Counted from the first letter of the stretch, positions 20,592-30,395 are shown. The stretch is DNA of 35,016 bases from Alphaproteobacteria bacterium (GCA_024639485.1 JAHEII010000009.1:1-35016), one strand, 5' to 3'. Translations and numbers: made by a program. Notes: a model not told the origin generated them from the sequence alone.

Positions 20592-22550
20592 ATGACTATG
20601 ACTGATCCCGCACCAGATAAAACCGGCAAAAATACATCTTTGCCTGCTGAAGACACAAAAACAGCCAAGGATACGGCTTTGCCTGATCTTAATCACGGGT
20701 TGCAGATTATCCGTGATATGGCAAGACGTCTGGATACCAGCCCCGGTGTTTACCGGATGCTGGGGCATGATGGTCAGGTGCTTTATGTAGGTAAAGCCAA
20801 GGGCTTGAAAAGCCGCGTTCTCAGCTATACCCGTGCGAACGGATTAAGCCACCGCTTAACCCGGATGGTTGCCGAAACCCGAAGTATGGAAATCATCACC
20901 ACCCGCACCGAAGTAGAAGCGTTATTACTGGAATCCAATTTGATCAAAACGCTGAAACCGCGTTTTAATATCCTTCTTCGTGATGATAAAAGCTTTCCGT
21001 ATATAATGATCACACGCGATCATGAATGGGCACAGATTAACAAGCATCGCGGATCACGCAAGCGCAAGGCGTGGTGGTTCGGGCCCTTTGCATCAGCCAA
21101 CGCGGTCAACCGCACGGTAACAGAATTAACACGCGCGTTTTTATTGCGGAACTGTTCAGATTCTGTTTTTTCGGCACGGACACGGCCTTGTCTGCAATAT
21201 CAGATCAAGCGATGCACCGCTCCATGCGCGGGCAAGATCAGCAAAGAGGATTACCAGAAACAGGTGGATCAGGCAGTACGCTTTCTTAACGGTGAATCGC
21301 GATCCGTACAGGATGAATTCGCAACCTATATGCAAGCCGCCGCAGAAGAATTGAGGTTTGAGGATGCCGCGCTCTGGCGCAACCGGATTCGTGCTCTTAC
21401 CATGATACAGGCGCATCAGGATATTAATCTGCCGGGTGAGCTGAATGCAGATATCATAGCCTTTACCAGCGATAGCGGACGCAGTTGTGTGCAGGTGTTT
21501 TTCATGCGCAACGGATCTAATTTTGGCAATCGGGCCTATTTTCCACGCCATGATAAAGACGATGAACCCGCCGCTATTATTGCCGCTTTTATCGGCCAGT
21601 TTTATGATGATAAACCACCACCACCTGATATTTTTGTTAATCATGCCATGCCAGAAGCCGCACTAATAACAGAAGCCCTGAGCAATAAAGCTGGCCGGAA
21701 AGTGCAGATATCTGTTCCTGCCCGTGGCCAGCGCCGAAAATTAATGGCTAATGCCGAACGTAATGCCCGCGAAGCACTGGCCCGAGAGCTAACAGCCAGC
21801 TCTACCCAGAAAAAAATGCTGGATGCCGTTCAGGAATTATTTGATCTTGATGAACGCCCCGGCCGCATAGAAGTTTATGATAATTCCCATATTCAGGGCA
21901 GTCATGCGGTTGGTGCCATGATTGTTGCCGGCGAAGATGGATTCATGAAACCGTTTTACCGCAAGTTTAACATCGATAAAGATAAAACAGACACCGAACA
22001 AACCGGCATTGGCGGTGATGATTATGCCATGATGCGTGAAGTATTAACCCGGCGATTTTCCCGCGCTATCCGCGAAGACCCTGATCGGGAAACTGGCATC
22101 TGGCCTGATCTGGTTTTGCTTGATGGCGGCAAAGGCCAGTTATCAACGGCAAGAGAGGTCATGAATACGCTTGGTATTACCGATGTCCCCATGGTTGCTA
22201 TATCCAAAGGCGTTGACCGTAACGCCGGCCGGGAAGAATTCCATCAAACCGGTAAAGACAGTTTTAATCTGCCGCATCATACGCCTGTTCTGCATTTCTT
22301 ACAGCGTTTGCGTGACGAAGCTCACCGTTTTGCCATTGGCGCGCACAGAACGCGCCGGTCTGCCGCACAGAAAAGTAATCCGCTTGACGATATTCCGGGC
22401 ATAGGTGCATATAGAAAGAAATCATTATTAACGCATTTTGGTTCTGCCAGAGCAGTGGCAAACGCCGATATTCCCGATTTGATGAAAGTAAATGGTATAT
22501 CACAGCATGTTGCCGATATCATTTATCATTGGTTTCATGATAAAAGCTAA
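20592..22550 (+). CDS. uvrC: Excinuclease ABC subunit C
   Basis: GIY-YIG-type SPGVYRMLGHDGQVLYVGKAKGLKSRVLSYT; YDNSHIQGSHAVGAMIV; C-terminal HhH DIPGIGAYRKKSLLTHFGS. Confidence 0.97.
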   Translation: MTMTDPAPDKTGKNTSLPAEDTKTAKDTALPDLNHGLQIIRDMARRLDTSPGVYRMLGHDGQVLYVGKAKGLKSRVLSYTRANGLSHRLTRMVAETRSMEIITTRTEVEALLLESNLIKTLKPRFNILLRDDKSFPYIMITRDHEWAQINKHRGSRKRKAWWFGPFASANAVNRTVTELTRAFLLRNCSDSVFSARTRPCLQYQIKRCTAPCAGKISKEDYQKQVDQAVRFLNGESRSVQDEFATYMQAAAEELRFEDAALWRNRIRALTMIQAHQDINLPGELNADIIAFTSDSGRSCVQVFFMRNGSNFGNRAYFPRHDKDDEPAAIIAAFIGQFYDDKPPPPDIFVNHAMPEAALITEALSNKAGRKVQISVPARGQRRKLMANAERNAREALARELTASSTQKKMLDAVQELFDLDERPGRIEVYDNSHIQGSHAVGAMIVAGEDGFMKPFYRKFNIDKDKTDTEQTGIGGDDYAMMREVLTRRFSRAIREDPDRETGIWPDLVLLDGGKGQLSTAREVMNTLGITDVPMVAISKGVDRNAGREEFHQTGKDSFNLPHHTPVLHFLQRLRDEAHRFAIGAHRTRRSAAQKSNPLDDIPGIGAYRKKSLLTHFGSARAVANADIPDLMKVNGISQHVADIIYHWFHDKS

Positions 22551-22580
22551 TACAATAAACGCATGCCGGAATAGCGGAAC

Positions 22581-23144
22581 ATGAGAACGGATACAATGAT
22601 GCGACAATTGCCAAATGCCATAACAATTTTGCGGGTAGGCATAGCTATTATTGTGCCCTTGCTGATCTTTGATGGCAGAAACGCTCTCCGCGTGATGGCG
22701 TTCGGTCTGTTTACCGTTGCCGCCCTCACCGATTGGCTGGATGGCTATCTGGCGCGGCGCTGGAATGTGTTAAGCGGGTTTGGCCGGATGCTTGATCCGA
22801 TTGCTGATAAATTGCTGATTGTCGGGTGCTTGCTGGCATTAGTAGCCACAGATAAAAATACTCTGCCAATCCTTTATCCTTCGCTGATCATCCTTTTTCG
22901 TGAAGTTTTTGTATCCGGCCTGCGTGAACACATGGCCGATAAAGGCGTAACACTTCATGTGACGCAAATAGCAAAATTCAAAACAACTCTGCAATTCATC
23001 GCCATTGGACTGGTTATTCTATACCCGTTTTTCAACCATTGGACTTACGCGCTGGATGTCACTATATCCACGTTTTATCTGGCGGCGGGGCTAACACTTT
23101 ACACCGGTCTTGATTACTTCACAAAAGCATTGCGCCATGTCTGA
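22581..23144 (+). CDS. pgsA: CDP-diacylglycerol--glycerol-3-phosphate 3-phosphatidyltransferase
   Basis: CDP-alcohol phosphatidyltransferase motif DWLDGYLARRWNVLSGFGRMLDPIADKLLI. Confidence 0.94.
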   Translation: MRTDTMMRQLPNAITILRVGIAIIVPLLIFDGRNALRVMAFGLFTVAALTDWLDGYLARRWNVLSGFGRMLDPIADKLLIVGCLLALVATDKNTLPILYPSLIILFREVFVSGLREHMADKGVTLHVTQIAKFKTTLQFIAIGLVILYPFFNHWTYALDVTISTFYLAAGLTLYTGLDYFTKALRHV

Positions 23145-23667
23145 TCTGCATATCCCCAATCTGTCCCGGCACCGACTAGTCATAGGGTTAGCCGGATTTT
23201 CCGGATCAGGAAAAACCACATTAGCAGAAAAACTGATCACGTTGATCACCCAGCGCGGACTTCATATGGCTACGATCAAACATGCGCATCATGCGTTTGA
23301 TGCGGATATACCGGGCAAGGATAGCTGGCGCCATCGCAAAGCTGGTGCAAGCCAAGTTCTTGTTTCCTCAGCGATGCGGCGCGTTAAGTTTACAGAAACC
23401 ACAAATACTGGTGAGGCTGATCTCAACATGCTTCTTGGGGAATTATTGCCAAGTGATATCGTGCTAGTAGAAGGCTATAAAAATGAACCTATCCCGAAAA
23501 TTGAAATCCGGCGGGCAGGCATGGAACACCCTCCCCTGTATCTGACCATGCCGCATATTGTTGCAGTGGCAAGCAACACTCCGCTTGCCGATTGCCCGCT
23601 ACCATGTTTTGATCTTGATGATCCTGCGTCAATTGCCGATTTTATCACAGCCAGATTGCCAGCATGA
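23137..23667 (+). CDS. mobB: Molybdopterin-guanine dinucleotide biosynthesis protein B
   Basis: VIGLAGFSGSGKTTLAEKLI (Walker A); TIKHAHHAFDADIPGKDSWRHRKAGA; VEGYKNEPIPKIEIRR; start overlaps pgsA stop. Confidence 0.93.
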   Translation: MSDLHIPNLSRHRLVIGLAGFSGSGKTTLAEKLITLITQRGLHMATIKHAHHAFDADIPGKDSWRHRKAGASQVLVSSAMRRVKFTETTNTGEADLNMLLGELLPSDIVLVEGYKNEPIPKIEIRRAGMEHPPLYLTMPHIVAVASNTPLADCPLPCFDLDDPASIADFITARLPA

Positions 23668-24965
23668 CCCCTAGCCCTGATATGCCCTTAACGGAATTAA
23701 CCCTTGATGAAGCCAGGATAAGGCTTCAACGGCTCATCACGCCAATGGATACAAACGCGACGCGCCCGATTGATCAGGCGCATGGCGCTATTCTGGGACA
23801 GGATGTCATCTCAGATGTCAATGTGCCGCCGGCCAATACTGCCGCTGTTGACGGATATGCCTGCTGTTATGCTGATCTGTTAGCCGCTCCAAACAGAACA
23901 CTGCCCTTATCCGGTAAAGCATATGCCGGTTATCCGCTTGCCCATGCCTTCACACCAGATAGCGCAATATATATTACAACAGGCACGCCAATGCCGCTGG
24001 CCAATGACCCCGCGCATCATCCGGATACTATCGCCATGCAGGAACATTGCCAGATATCCGAACAAGACGGCATCACATGGATTACGTTTCCCGATCATAT
24101 AAAACCGATGAGTAATTTTAGACCAGCTGGCGAAAACATTAAAGCTGGCGACATCGCATTGCGGAAAAATACCCGGCTTGGCTCAGCTGAAATCGGATTA
24201 GCCGCCGCCATTGGTAAGAACATGTTAATATGCCGCAAGACGTTAATGGTAGGAATACTTTCCACCGGCGAAGAATTGAAAGATATCCATGATCAGGTAT
24301 CCGGCGATAGGTTGAAATCTGCACCGAATGACGGCTATATTTATGATTCTAACCGCCCCATGCTGAACAGTTTGCTGATCAATGATGGCTATCAGGTGCA
24401 TGATGGCGGCATTATTGGCGATAATCGTGACCAGCTGTCCCATGCCATGAATGATCTGACCACGCGCTGTGATGCAATTATCCTTACTGGCGGCAGCTCT
24501 GGCGGTTCCGAAGATTTCGCTCGCGCGGCGATTACCGCTAGCGGCGGTGTCATTGATTTTGCCGGACTAAAAATAAAACCCGGCCGGCCGTTTGCGGCAG
24601 GATCAATAGGCCAGACCCCTGTGTTCTGTATTCCCGGCAATCCGGTGGCGGTTTATGTGACCTATCTGTTGCTTGTTTCTGATGCTTTGCGGATACAGGC
24701 TGGCGGTATACCGCGCCCACCGCGCCGTTTTCCGGTGACTTGCGGCATTGATATCAAACATAAACCCGGCCGGACAGATTTTATCCGTGTCACGTTAACC
24801 CCAACTGATACCGGTTTACCTGTGGCTAATCCACATGGACGATTTGGTGCCGGTGTCTTAACATCGCTAACCGGAGCTGATGGATTGCTTGAAATTTCTG
24901 CTGAAATTGGCGATGTTAAATCTGGTGATACATGTCAATTCATCCCCTTAGGTGAGGCATTATGA
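23664..24965 (+). CDS. moeA: Molybdopterin molybdotransferase MoeA
   Basis: NVPPANTAAVDGYA; VGILSTGEELKD; LTGGSSGGSEDF; KPGRPFAAGSIGQTPVFCIPGNPVAVYVTY. Confidence 0.94.
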   Translation: MTPSPDMPLTELTLDEARIRLQRLITPMDTNATRPIDQAHGAILGQDVISDVNVPPANTAAVDGYACCYADLLAAPNRTLPLSGKAYAGYPLAHAFTPDSAIYITTGTPMPLANDPAHHPDTIAMQEHCQISEQDGITWITFPDHIKPMSNFRPAGENIKAGDIALRKNTRLGSAEIGLAAAIGKNMLICRKTLMVGILSTGEELKDIHDQVSGDRLKSAPNDGYIYDSNRPMLNSLLINDGYQVHDGGIIGDNRDQLSHAMNDLTTRCDAIILTGGSSGGSEDFARAAITASGGVIDFAGLKIKPGRPFAAGSIGQTPVFCIPGNPVAVYVTYLLLVSDALRIQAGGIPRPPRRFPVTCGIDIKHKPGRTDFIRVTLTPTDTGLPVANPHGRFGAGVLTSLTGADGLLEISAEIGDVKSGDTCQFIPLGEAL

Positions 24966-25213
24966 ACATACGGTATTTTGCATGGCTAAGAGAACATATC
25001 GGCGCGTCTAGCGAAGATATTGCCCATGATCAGACGATGAAAACCGTTTCTGATCTGGTGGATGTTCTGCGCCAGCAATCCACTGGCCACCAGAAAGCAC
25101 TGGCCGATATGACCTTGGTGCGGGTGGCAGTTAATCAGGTTTATGTTGATATCGATCATCCGGTAACAGCACATGACGAGGTGGCGTTCTTCCCACCAGT
25201 GACAGGCGGTTAA
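24962..25213 (+). CDS. moaD: Molybdopterin synthase sulfur carrier subunit MoaD
   Basis: 83 aa; IRYFAWLREHIG start and C-terminal EVAFFPPVTGG ending in Gly-Gly. Confidence 0.93.
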   Translation: MNIRYFAWLREHIGASSEDIAHDQTMKTVSDLVDVLRQQSTGHQKALADMTLVRVAVNQVYVDIDHPVTAHDEVAFFPPVTGG

Positions 25214-25215
25214 TC

Positions 25216-25686
25216 ATGACTATCCGTGTTCAGGAAGACGATTTTGACTTAACCCGCATTTATGCCGAACTGCGCGAAGCACCAACCGGCCAGCACACGC
25301 CGGGGGCTATTTCGCTTTTTGTCGGGCTAGTGCGTGATATGAACAACAATCATTCTGTTGCGGCCATGACGCTGGAACATTATCCGGGCATGACGGAAAC
25401 CAAATTAACGGCTATTCATGATGCCGCAATGACACGCTGGCCATTAGGAAAAGCTATCATTATTCATCGGGTGGGAAAGCTATACCCCAATGACCAGATT
25501 GTTCTGGTAGGGGCAACATCATCCCACCGTCAGGCCGCGACTGAGGCAACGGCATTCATGATGGACTATCTGAAAACAGAAGCACCGTTCTGGAAATCCG
25601 AACAAACCGCTGATGGCGTGACGGAATGGGTGTCCACGCGGGAAAGCGACATGACGGCACGATCCCGCTGGCAGGAAACCAAATAG
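25216..25686 (+). CDS. moaE: Molybdopterin synthase catalytic subunit MoaE
   Basis: GAISLFVGLVRD; LEHYPGMTE; HRVGKLYPND; KTEAPFWKSE. Confidence 0.95.
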   Translation: MTIRVQEDDFDLTRIYAELREAPTGQHTPGAISLFVGLVRDMNNNHSVAAMTLEHYPGMTETKLTAIHDAAMTRWPLGKAIIIHRVGKLYPNDQIVLVGATSSHRQAATEATAFMMDYLKTEAPFWKSEQTADGVTEWVSTRESDMTARSRWQETK

Positions 25687-25733
25687 CACCGATCAGCCAA
25701 TCCCCCGCTTATTAATCTCTAATATATCAACCT

Positions 25734-26609
25734 CTAGCCACGGACTAATTTTGCGTATTGCTCAACAATGTTGCGGCAATCTGATCCGGGGTTCATGTGG
25801 TGATCACCAATTTGCGAAACAGGGGTGATTTCGGCAGCGGTGCCTGTCAGAAAACACTCTTTCGCTTGTGCCAGATCATCCGGCATAATATGACGTTCCA
25901 CCACTTCATACCCCATATCCTTTACCATACCGATAACTGCTTTTCTGGTAATCCCGTTTAGAAAACAATCCGCAATCGGTGTATGTATCTTGCCGTCTTC
26001 CATCAAAAAGAAAATGTTAGCACCTGTGGCTTCGGCGACATAACCACGATAATCCAGCATAAGCGCGTCCTGAAACCCTTTGCGCTCAGCGGCATGTTTG
26101 GACAAGGTGCAGATCATATAAAGCCCTGCGGCTTTCGAATGAACCGGTGCGCTTTGCGGGCTTGGCCTTGCCCATTCTGATACATCCAGCGTGATGCCTT
26201 TCATCTTGGCATCCATATCAAACATGCTTGGCCATTCCCAGCACGCAATAGCAACATGTATCTTAGTATTCTGTGCGGATACCGCCATCATCTCACTTCC
26301 GCGCCAAGCAAATGGCCGGATATACGCATCTTTCAGCCCGCTTTTTGCCAGCAACGCTTCTTTTGCGGCAATAATTTCATCATCCGTATATGGCAGATCA
26401 AAATCCAGATATTGAGCGGATAAACGTAATCTCTCCGTGTGTTTGCGGCTCTCAAAAATCTTGCTGTCATAGGCGCGTTCACCCTCAAACACCAGACTGG
26501 CATAATGCAATCCATGGGAAAGCACATGGGTTTTGGCGTTGCGCCAGTCTACCATCTCGCCATTATACCAAATATGTCCGTCACGATCGTCAAAAGGCAC
26601 GATATTCAT
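25734..26609 (-). CDS. ilvE: Branched-chain-amino-acid aminotransferase
   Basis: HVLSHGLHYASLVFEGERAYDSKIF; DALMLDYRGYVAEATGANIFFLMEDGKIHTP; GITRKAVIGMVKDMGYEVVER. Confidence 0.95.
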   Translation of the reverse strand: MNIVPFDDRDGHIWYNGEMVDWRNAKTHVLSHGLHYASLVFEGERAYDSKIFESRKHTERLRLSAQYLDFDLPYTDDEIIAAKEALLAKSGLKDAYIRPFAWRGSEMMAVSAQNTKIHVAIACWEWPSMFDMDAKMKGITLDVSEWARPSPQSAPVHSKAAGLYMICTLSKHAAERKGFQDALMLDYRGYVAEATGANIFFLMEDGKIHTPIADCFLNGITRKAVIGMVKDMGYEVVERHIMPDDLAQAKECFLTGTAAEITPVSQIGDHHMNPGSDCRNIVEQYAKLVRG

Positions 26610-26704
26610 TTTGTTCCACCTTTAGGGCTTGTTGATGCTTGATCTTCGCCTTGAATAGCGATAACCATCTATCATAGTAACGACATCCTGAAAAATATGT
26701 CAAC

Positions 26705-27205
26705 ATGGCTGACTTAAAAACACCACATCACCCGCTTTTTCTTCGCGAAGAGGAGCTCCGATACAGCATTGAGCTTATGTTCTTTGCTTATCGTGATTTC
26801 ACGGCCGAAGCAGATACCATGCTAGCCAGCTGTGGTCTGGGTCGGGCGCATCATCGGGTGATTTATTTTGTTGGCCGGAATCCGGGCATCAATGTCAGCG
26901 ATCTTCTGGCTATTCTCAACATTACCAAACAATCCTTGTCGCGGGTTCTGTCACATCTGATCACCGATGATTATATTTGTCAGGAACAGGGAACAACCGA
27001 TAAACGGCAACGCTTGCTATCGCTCACCGATAAAGGCAAAACGCTGGAACATGATGTCACCATGATTCAGCGGCGGCGATTTGCTCAGGCATTTAAATCT
27101 GTCAGCACCAATGATGTCACCGGTTTCATATCAGTGATGGAAGCCATGCTGGATGATAAAACGCTACCATTGCTTCGGCGCACGCCAATGACTAGAATGA
27201 AATAA
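26705..27205 (+). CDS. MarR family transcriptional regulator (PetP-like)
   Basis: LFLREEELRYSIELMFFAYRDFTAEAD...GRAHHRVIYFVGRNPGINVSDLLAILNITKQSLSRVLSHLI...TDKRQRLLSLTDKG. Confidence 0.88.
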   Translation: MADLKTPHHPLFLREEELRYSIELMFFAYRDFTAEADTMLASCGLGRAHHRVIYFVGRNPGINVSDLLAILNITKQSLSRVLSHLITDDYICQEQGTTDKRQRLLSLTDKGKTLEHDVTMIQRRRFAQAFKSVSTNDVTGFISVMEAMLDDKTLPLLRRTPMTRMK

Positions 27206-27240
27206 AGACAAAATCAGGATAAAATCCGGACACAATGTGC

Positions 27241-27258
27241 ATTTATGCTAGCATGAAT
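27241..27258. promoter_or_regulatory. 18-bp near-perfect palindrome upstream of the response regulator (candidate operator)
   Basis: ATTTATGCT-AGCATGAAT; 8 of 9 arm positions match, no spacer; 25 bp upstream of the GTG start. Confidence 0.45.
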
Positions 27259-27282
27259 ATTCGCATGATAAACAGGTGATAT

Positions 27283-28017
27283 GTGCAAGAAAGAAAACAT
27301 CATATTCTGGTCATTGAAGATGATGAACGGTTATTGAAATTGCTATTGCAGTTTCTTAATAGCAAAGACTATCGCTCAACAGGTGCCGGATCAGTAGAAG
27401 AAGCCCGCGACCGGATCAAGGGCACGTTTTTTGATGCCTTTGTTGTTGACGTTATGTTGCCCAGAGAAAGCGGACTTGATTTTGTTCGCTCGCTAAAAAC
27501 CGGTGGAGTAACAACGCCATGCTTGGTTCTAACCGCGATGGGTGAGCCGGGCGAACGCTTGATAGGACTTGAATCCGGCGCTGATGATTACATGACCAAA
27601 CCGTTTGAACCTGAAGAACTGGTTTTACGGCTTCGCAATCTGTTGCGTCGTTCCGATGGGGATAACTTATCCATACGGCCGGAATCTGATCCGGCACGCG
27701 CGTCACTTATCCGTTTTGGCCCGCATGAATATGATACAGAAATGGGACAGCTACGAACCGGCCAACAACGCAATGCGCTTACATCTGCTGAACGTGATTT
27801 GCTTTCCTGTTTTACCAGCCGCCCGAATGTGATTCTATCCCGAACAGAACTGGCTGATATGATGGTAAGCCAAATGGAAGGCCGCAGTCTGGATGTAGCG
27901 GTGGCCAGATTGCGCCGCAAGCTGGAACCAAACCCAAGAAAGCCAATCTATTTATTGACGGCACGCGGGCAAGGGTGGATGCTTCAGGTTGATCATATGG
28001 GAACACAGGAAAACTGA
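27283..28017 (+). CDS. OmpR-family DNA-binding response regulator (PetR-like)
   Basis: Receiver VIEDDERLLKLLLQFL...FVVDVMLPRESGLDF...LESGADDYMTKPFEPEEL and winged-helix C-terminus; GTG start. Confidence 0.93.
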   Translation: MQERKHHILVIEDDERLLKLLLQFLNSKDYRSTGAGSVEEARDRIKGTFFDAFVVDVMLPRESGLDFVRSLKTGGVTTPCLVLTAMGEPGERLIGLESGADDYMTKPFEPEELVLRLRNLLRRSDGDNLSIRPESDPARASLIRFGPHEYDTEMGQLRTGQQRNALTSAERDLLSCFTSRPNVILSRTELADMMVSQMEGRSLDVAVARLRRKLEPNPRKPIYLLTARGQGWMLQVDHMGTQEN

Positions 28018-29324
28018 TGCTGGCTTATCTCAAACCCAAAACATTATTTGGCCGTATGCTGGCGATTATTCTTATCCCGCTTATTTTGGTTCAAGTCATC
28101 ACGGTTCTGGTATTTTATGGGCGGCACTGGGATAACATCACCCGCTATATGGCGGCTAATCTGGCCGCTGATATTACGGTTGTTGTTGATCAGGTATCCG
28201 CATCACCATCGGCGGAAATACTACGTGATGTCAATCTTTTTGCCCGATCCTATTTTCTGTTCAAAACCAGATGGGAGCCGGGGGGCATTGTCCAGCCACA
28301 TTCGGATCAGGTCACATCAACCTATGCTGGTCGCCAGTTAAAACTTAGCCTTGAGCAAAAACTGGATTTGCCTTTCCGCATGAATCTGGATGATAGTGCT
28401 GATTTTATTACCATTTCAGTGCAATATCCCGAAGGTGTGTTTCATATTGATGCTGGCCGAAAGCGTATTTTCAGCTCGACATCATGGCTGTTTATCCTCT
28501 GGACAATCAGCACGACCATTGTTCTTGCGCTGGTTGCTATTCTATTTTTACGCGGGCAAATCCGCCCAATTCGCCGCTTGGCCAAAGCTGCCAGACAAAT
28601 CGGACTAGGCCGTCCAGCCATCAATTATCGCGTTGAGGGCGCGACCGAAGTCCGGCAGGCCGGGCACGCTTTTCAAGCGATGTATAATCGTATCCAGCGT
28701 CAGATATCCGAACGAACGGAAATGCTGGCCGGGGTATCCCATGATTTGCGAACGCCACTCACCCGCATGAAATTATCACTGGCCATGATTGCGGATGAAC
28801 AGGCACGAACGGAGCTGGAAAAAGATATTACGGAAATGGAAAATATGATCACCGGATATCTGAATTATGCTAGCGGCACCATATCCGAAGACGTCGAAAA
28901 AACGAATATCATGGAACAGATTAACCATGCTATTACGCGCGACCACGGGGAAAATCCGGCTATTCATTTCACGCCACCACATCAAACCCTGCCAGATATT
29001 CCGTTGCGCCAGATGGCTTTTCGCCGAACGATCAGTAATCTGATCAACAATGCGATCACCCATGCTGGACAATGTTTTGTTTCTGTTGAATATCAGGATA
29101 ATCTGATCACTATTCTGGTCGATGATGATGGCGCCGGCATCCCCAAAGATATGCGCCGTGCCGCGGTAAAACCGTTTAGCCGTAATCTGGACGGTGATAC
29201 CAGCACCGGTGTTGGTCTAGGGCTTTCTATTGCGAAAGAGTTTGCGACAACTCATGGTGGTGAGCTTTTGCTTGGTGATGCCCCACAAGGCGGATTGCGG
29301 GTTCGTTTGCAATTACCGGTTTAG
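28017..29324 (+). CDS. EnvZ-like sensor histidine kinase
   Basis: Two TM segments, HAMP (RGQIRPIRRLAKAARQIG), H-box LAGVSHDLRTPLTRMKLSL, N/G boxes NLINNAITHA, DDDGAGIP, GVGLGLSIAKE; start overlaps the response-regulator stop. Confidence 0.95.
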   Translation: MLAYLKPKTLFGRMLAIILIPLILVQVITVLVFYGRHWDNITRYMAANLAADITVVVDQVSASPSAEILRDVNLFARSYFLFKTRWEPGGIVQPHSDQVTSTYAGRQLKLSLEQKLDLPFRMNLDDSADFITISVQYPEGVFHIDAGRKRIFSSTSWLFILWTISTTIVLALVAILFLRGQIRPIRRLAKAARQIGLGRPAINYRVEGATEVRQAGHAFQAMYNRIQRQISERTEMLAGVSHDLRTPLTRMKLSLAMIADEQARTELEKDITEMENMITGYLNYASGTISEDVEKTNIMEQINHAITRDHGENPAIHFTPPHQTLPDIPLRQMAFRRTISNLINNAITHAGQCFVSVEYQDNLITILVDDDGAGIPKDMRRAAVKPFSRNLDGDTSTGVGLGLSIAKEFATTHGGELLLGDAPQGGLRVRLQLPV

Positions 29325-29665
29325 TGCAAACGGCCGCCATCTGGTACATTCTGGGTGGGTTGTAGCAAAACAACCTCACCATCAGGATCAGGCAAGCCAA
29401 GTGTTAATACTTCTGACATAAACGGCCCGATTTGCCGTGGCGGAAAGTTTACCACCGCAATAACCTGCCGTCCGATCAGATCATCTTTGCCATAATGCGC
29501 CGTGATTTGGGCAGATGATTTTTTCACCCCAATCTCCTCGCCGAAATCAATATCCAGCTTCCATGCCGGTTTTCTGGCTTCGGGGAAATCATAAACATTT
29601 ACAATCGTACCAACGCGAATATCGACCTTCATGAAATCATCAAAACTGATTGGGCTATTTGTCAT
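29321..29665 (-). CDS. tRNA-binding domain protein (CsaA-like)
   Basis: FDDFMKVDIRVGTIVNVYDFPEARKPAWKLDIDFGEEIGVKKSSAQITAHY...LPDPDGEVVLLQP; ORF opens at 29689; convergent stop overlap with the kinase gene. Confidence 0.92.
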   Translation of the reverse strand: MTNSPISFDDFMKVDIRVGTIVNVYDFPEARKPAWKLDIDFGEEIGVKKSSAQITAHYGKDDLIGRQVIAVVNFPPRQIGPFMSEVLTLGLPDPDGEVVLLQPTQNVPDGGRLH

Positions 29666-30344
29666 GCGTTTCTGCCTTATCACCGTCATGTGATGTCTGA
29701 GTTGTTGCGTTCTGATCTGGTTCAGGGGTAATCAGCCGCAATGTTATCGCCAGATTTTCCCCTTGCTGAAGCCGTTTATCCAGCATCCTGATCGTTTCTG
29801 CCATATCCGGGGTATCATCTTTGAGCCAGTCATTGAGAACAGACAGGCAAATACCAGCCAGTCCTTTTGCGCGAATCCGTCCGGCAATGCCTGTCCCGCC
29901 ACCGCCAGTAACCTGCAGCAATTGCCCCATCGCATGCGTCAGGCGGTTAACCATAACCAACCCGATTTTCGGCTGTGTCAGGGACGCGCTATTCATGGCA
30001 CGGATCACCGGTTTATATGACCGATACGCCTCAAAACGTTGTATCAGACCTTCGAATATCTTTTCGCGTGTAGTGGACACATGATCATCAGCAACATCAT
30101 GTGCCAGATTTGCCGCCAGATCAGCATCAATATTTGCTAATCCTGTTTCTACCATATCCAGCACCTGTTGATACAGACAACGCGCCAGATCAGCATCAGC
30201 GTCATCAATATCTGCCGCCGCAATCACCTGATCAACGGTCAGATCAGAAAATGGCCTATCAGCAAGCAAAGCCAATGCTGCCGAGCCAATGGCACGGCGC
30301 GTCTGATCAACCGGATGTGGTGTGTCTTGCTTATGTGTTGTCAT
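29655..30344 (-). CDS. TetR-fold / COQ9-like protein
   Basis: N-terminal TetR-like helices; C-terminal 'YKPVIRAMNSAS...RAKGLAGICLSVLNDWLKDDTPDMAETIRMLDKRLQQGENLA' resembles the COQ9-type C-terminal region as recalled. Confidence 0.65.
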   Translation of the reverse strand: MTTHKQDTPHPVDQTRRAIGSAALALLADRPFSDLTVDQVIAAADIDDADADLARCLYQQVLDMVETGLANIDADLAANLAHDVADDHVSTTREKIFEGLIQRFEAYRSYKPVIRAMNSASLTQPKIGLVMVNRLTHAMGQLLQVTGGGGTGIAGRIRAKGLAGICLSVLNDWLKDDTPDMAETIRMLDKRLQQGENLAITLRLITPEPDQNATTQTSHDGDKAETHDK

Positions 30345-30395
30345 GCCGAAATGCCTGTTTTTCTGTTCCTGATTATAGATTTAGGGTGTAAATCC

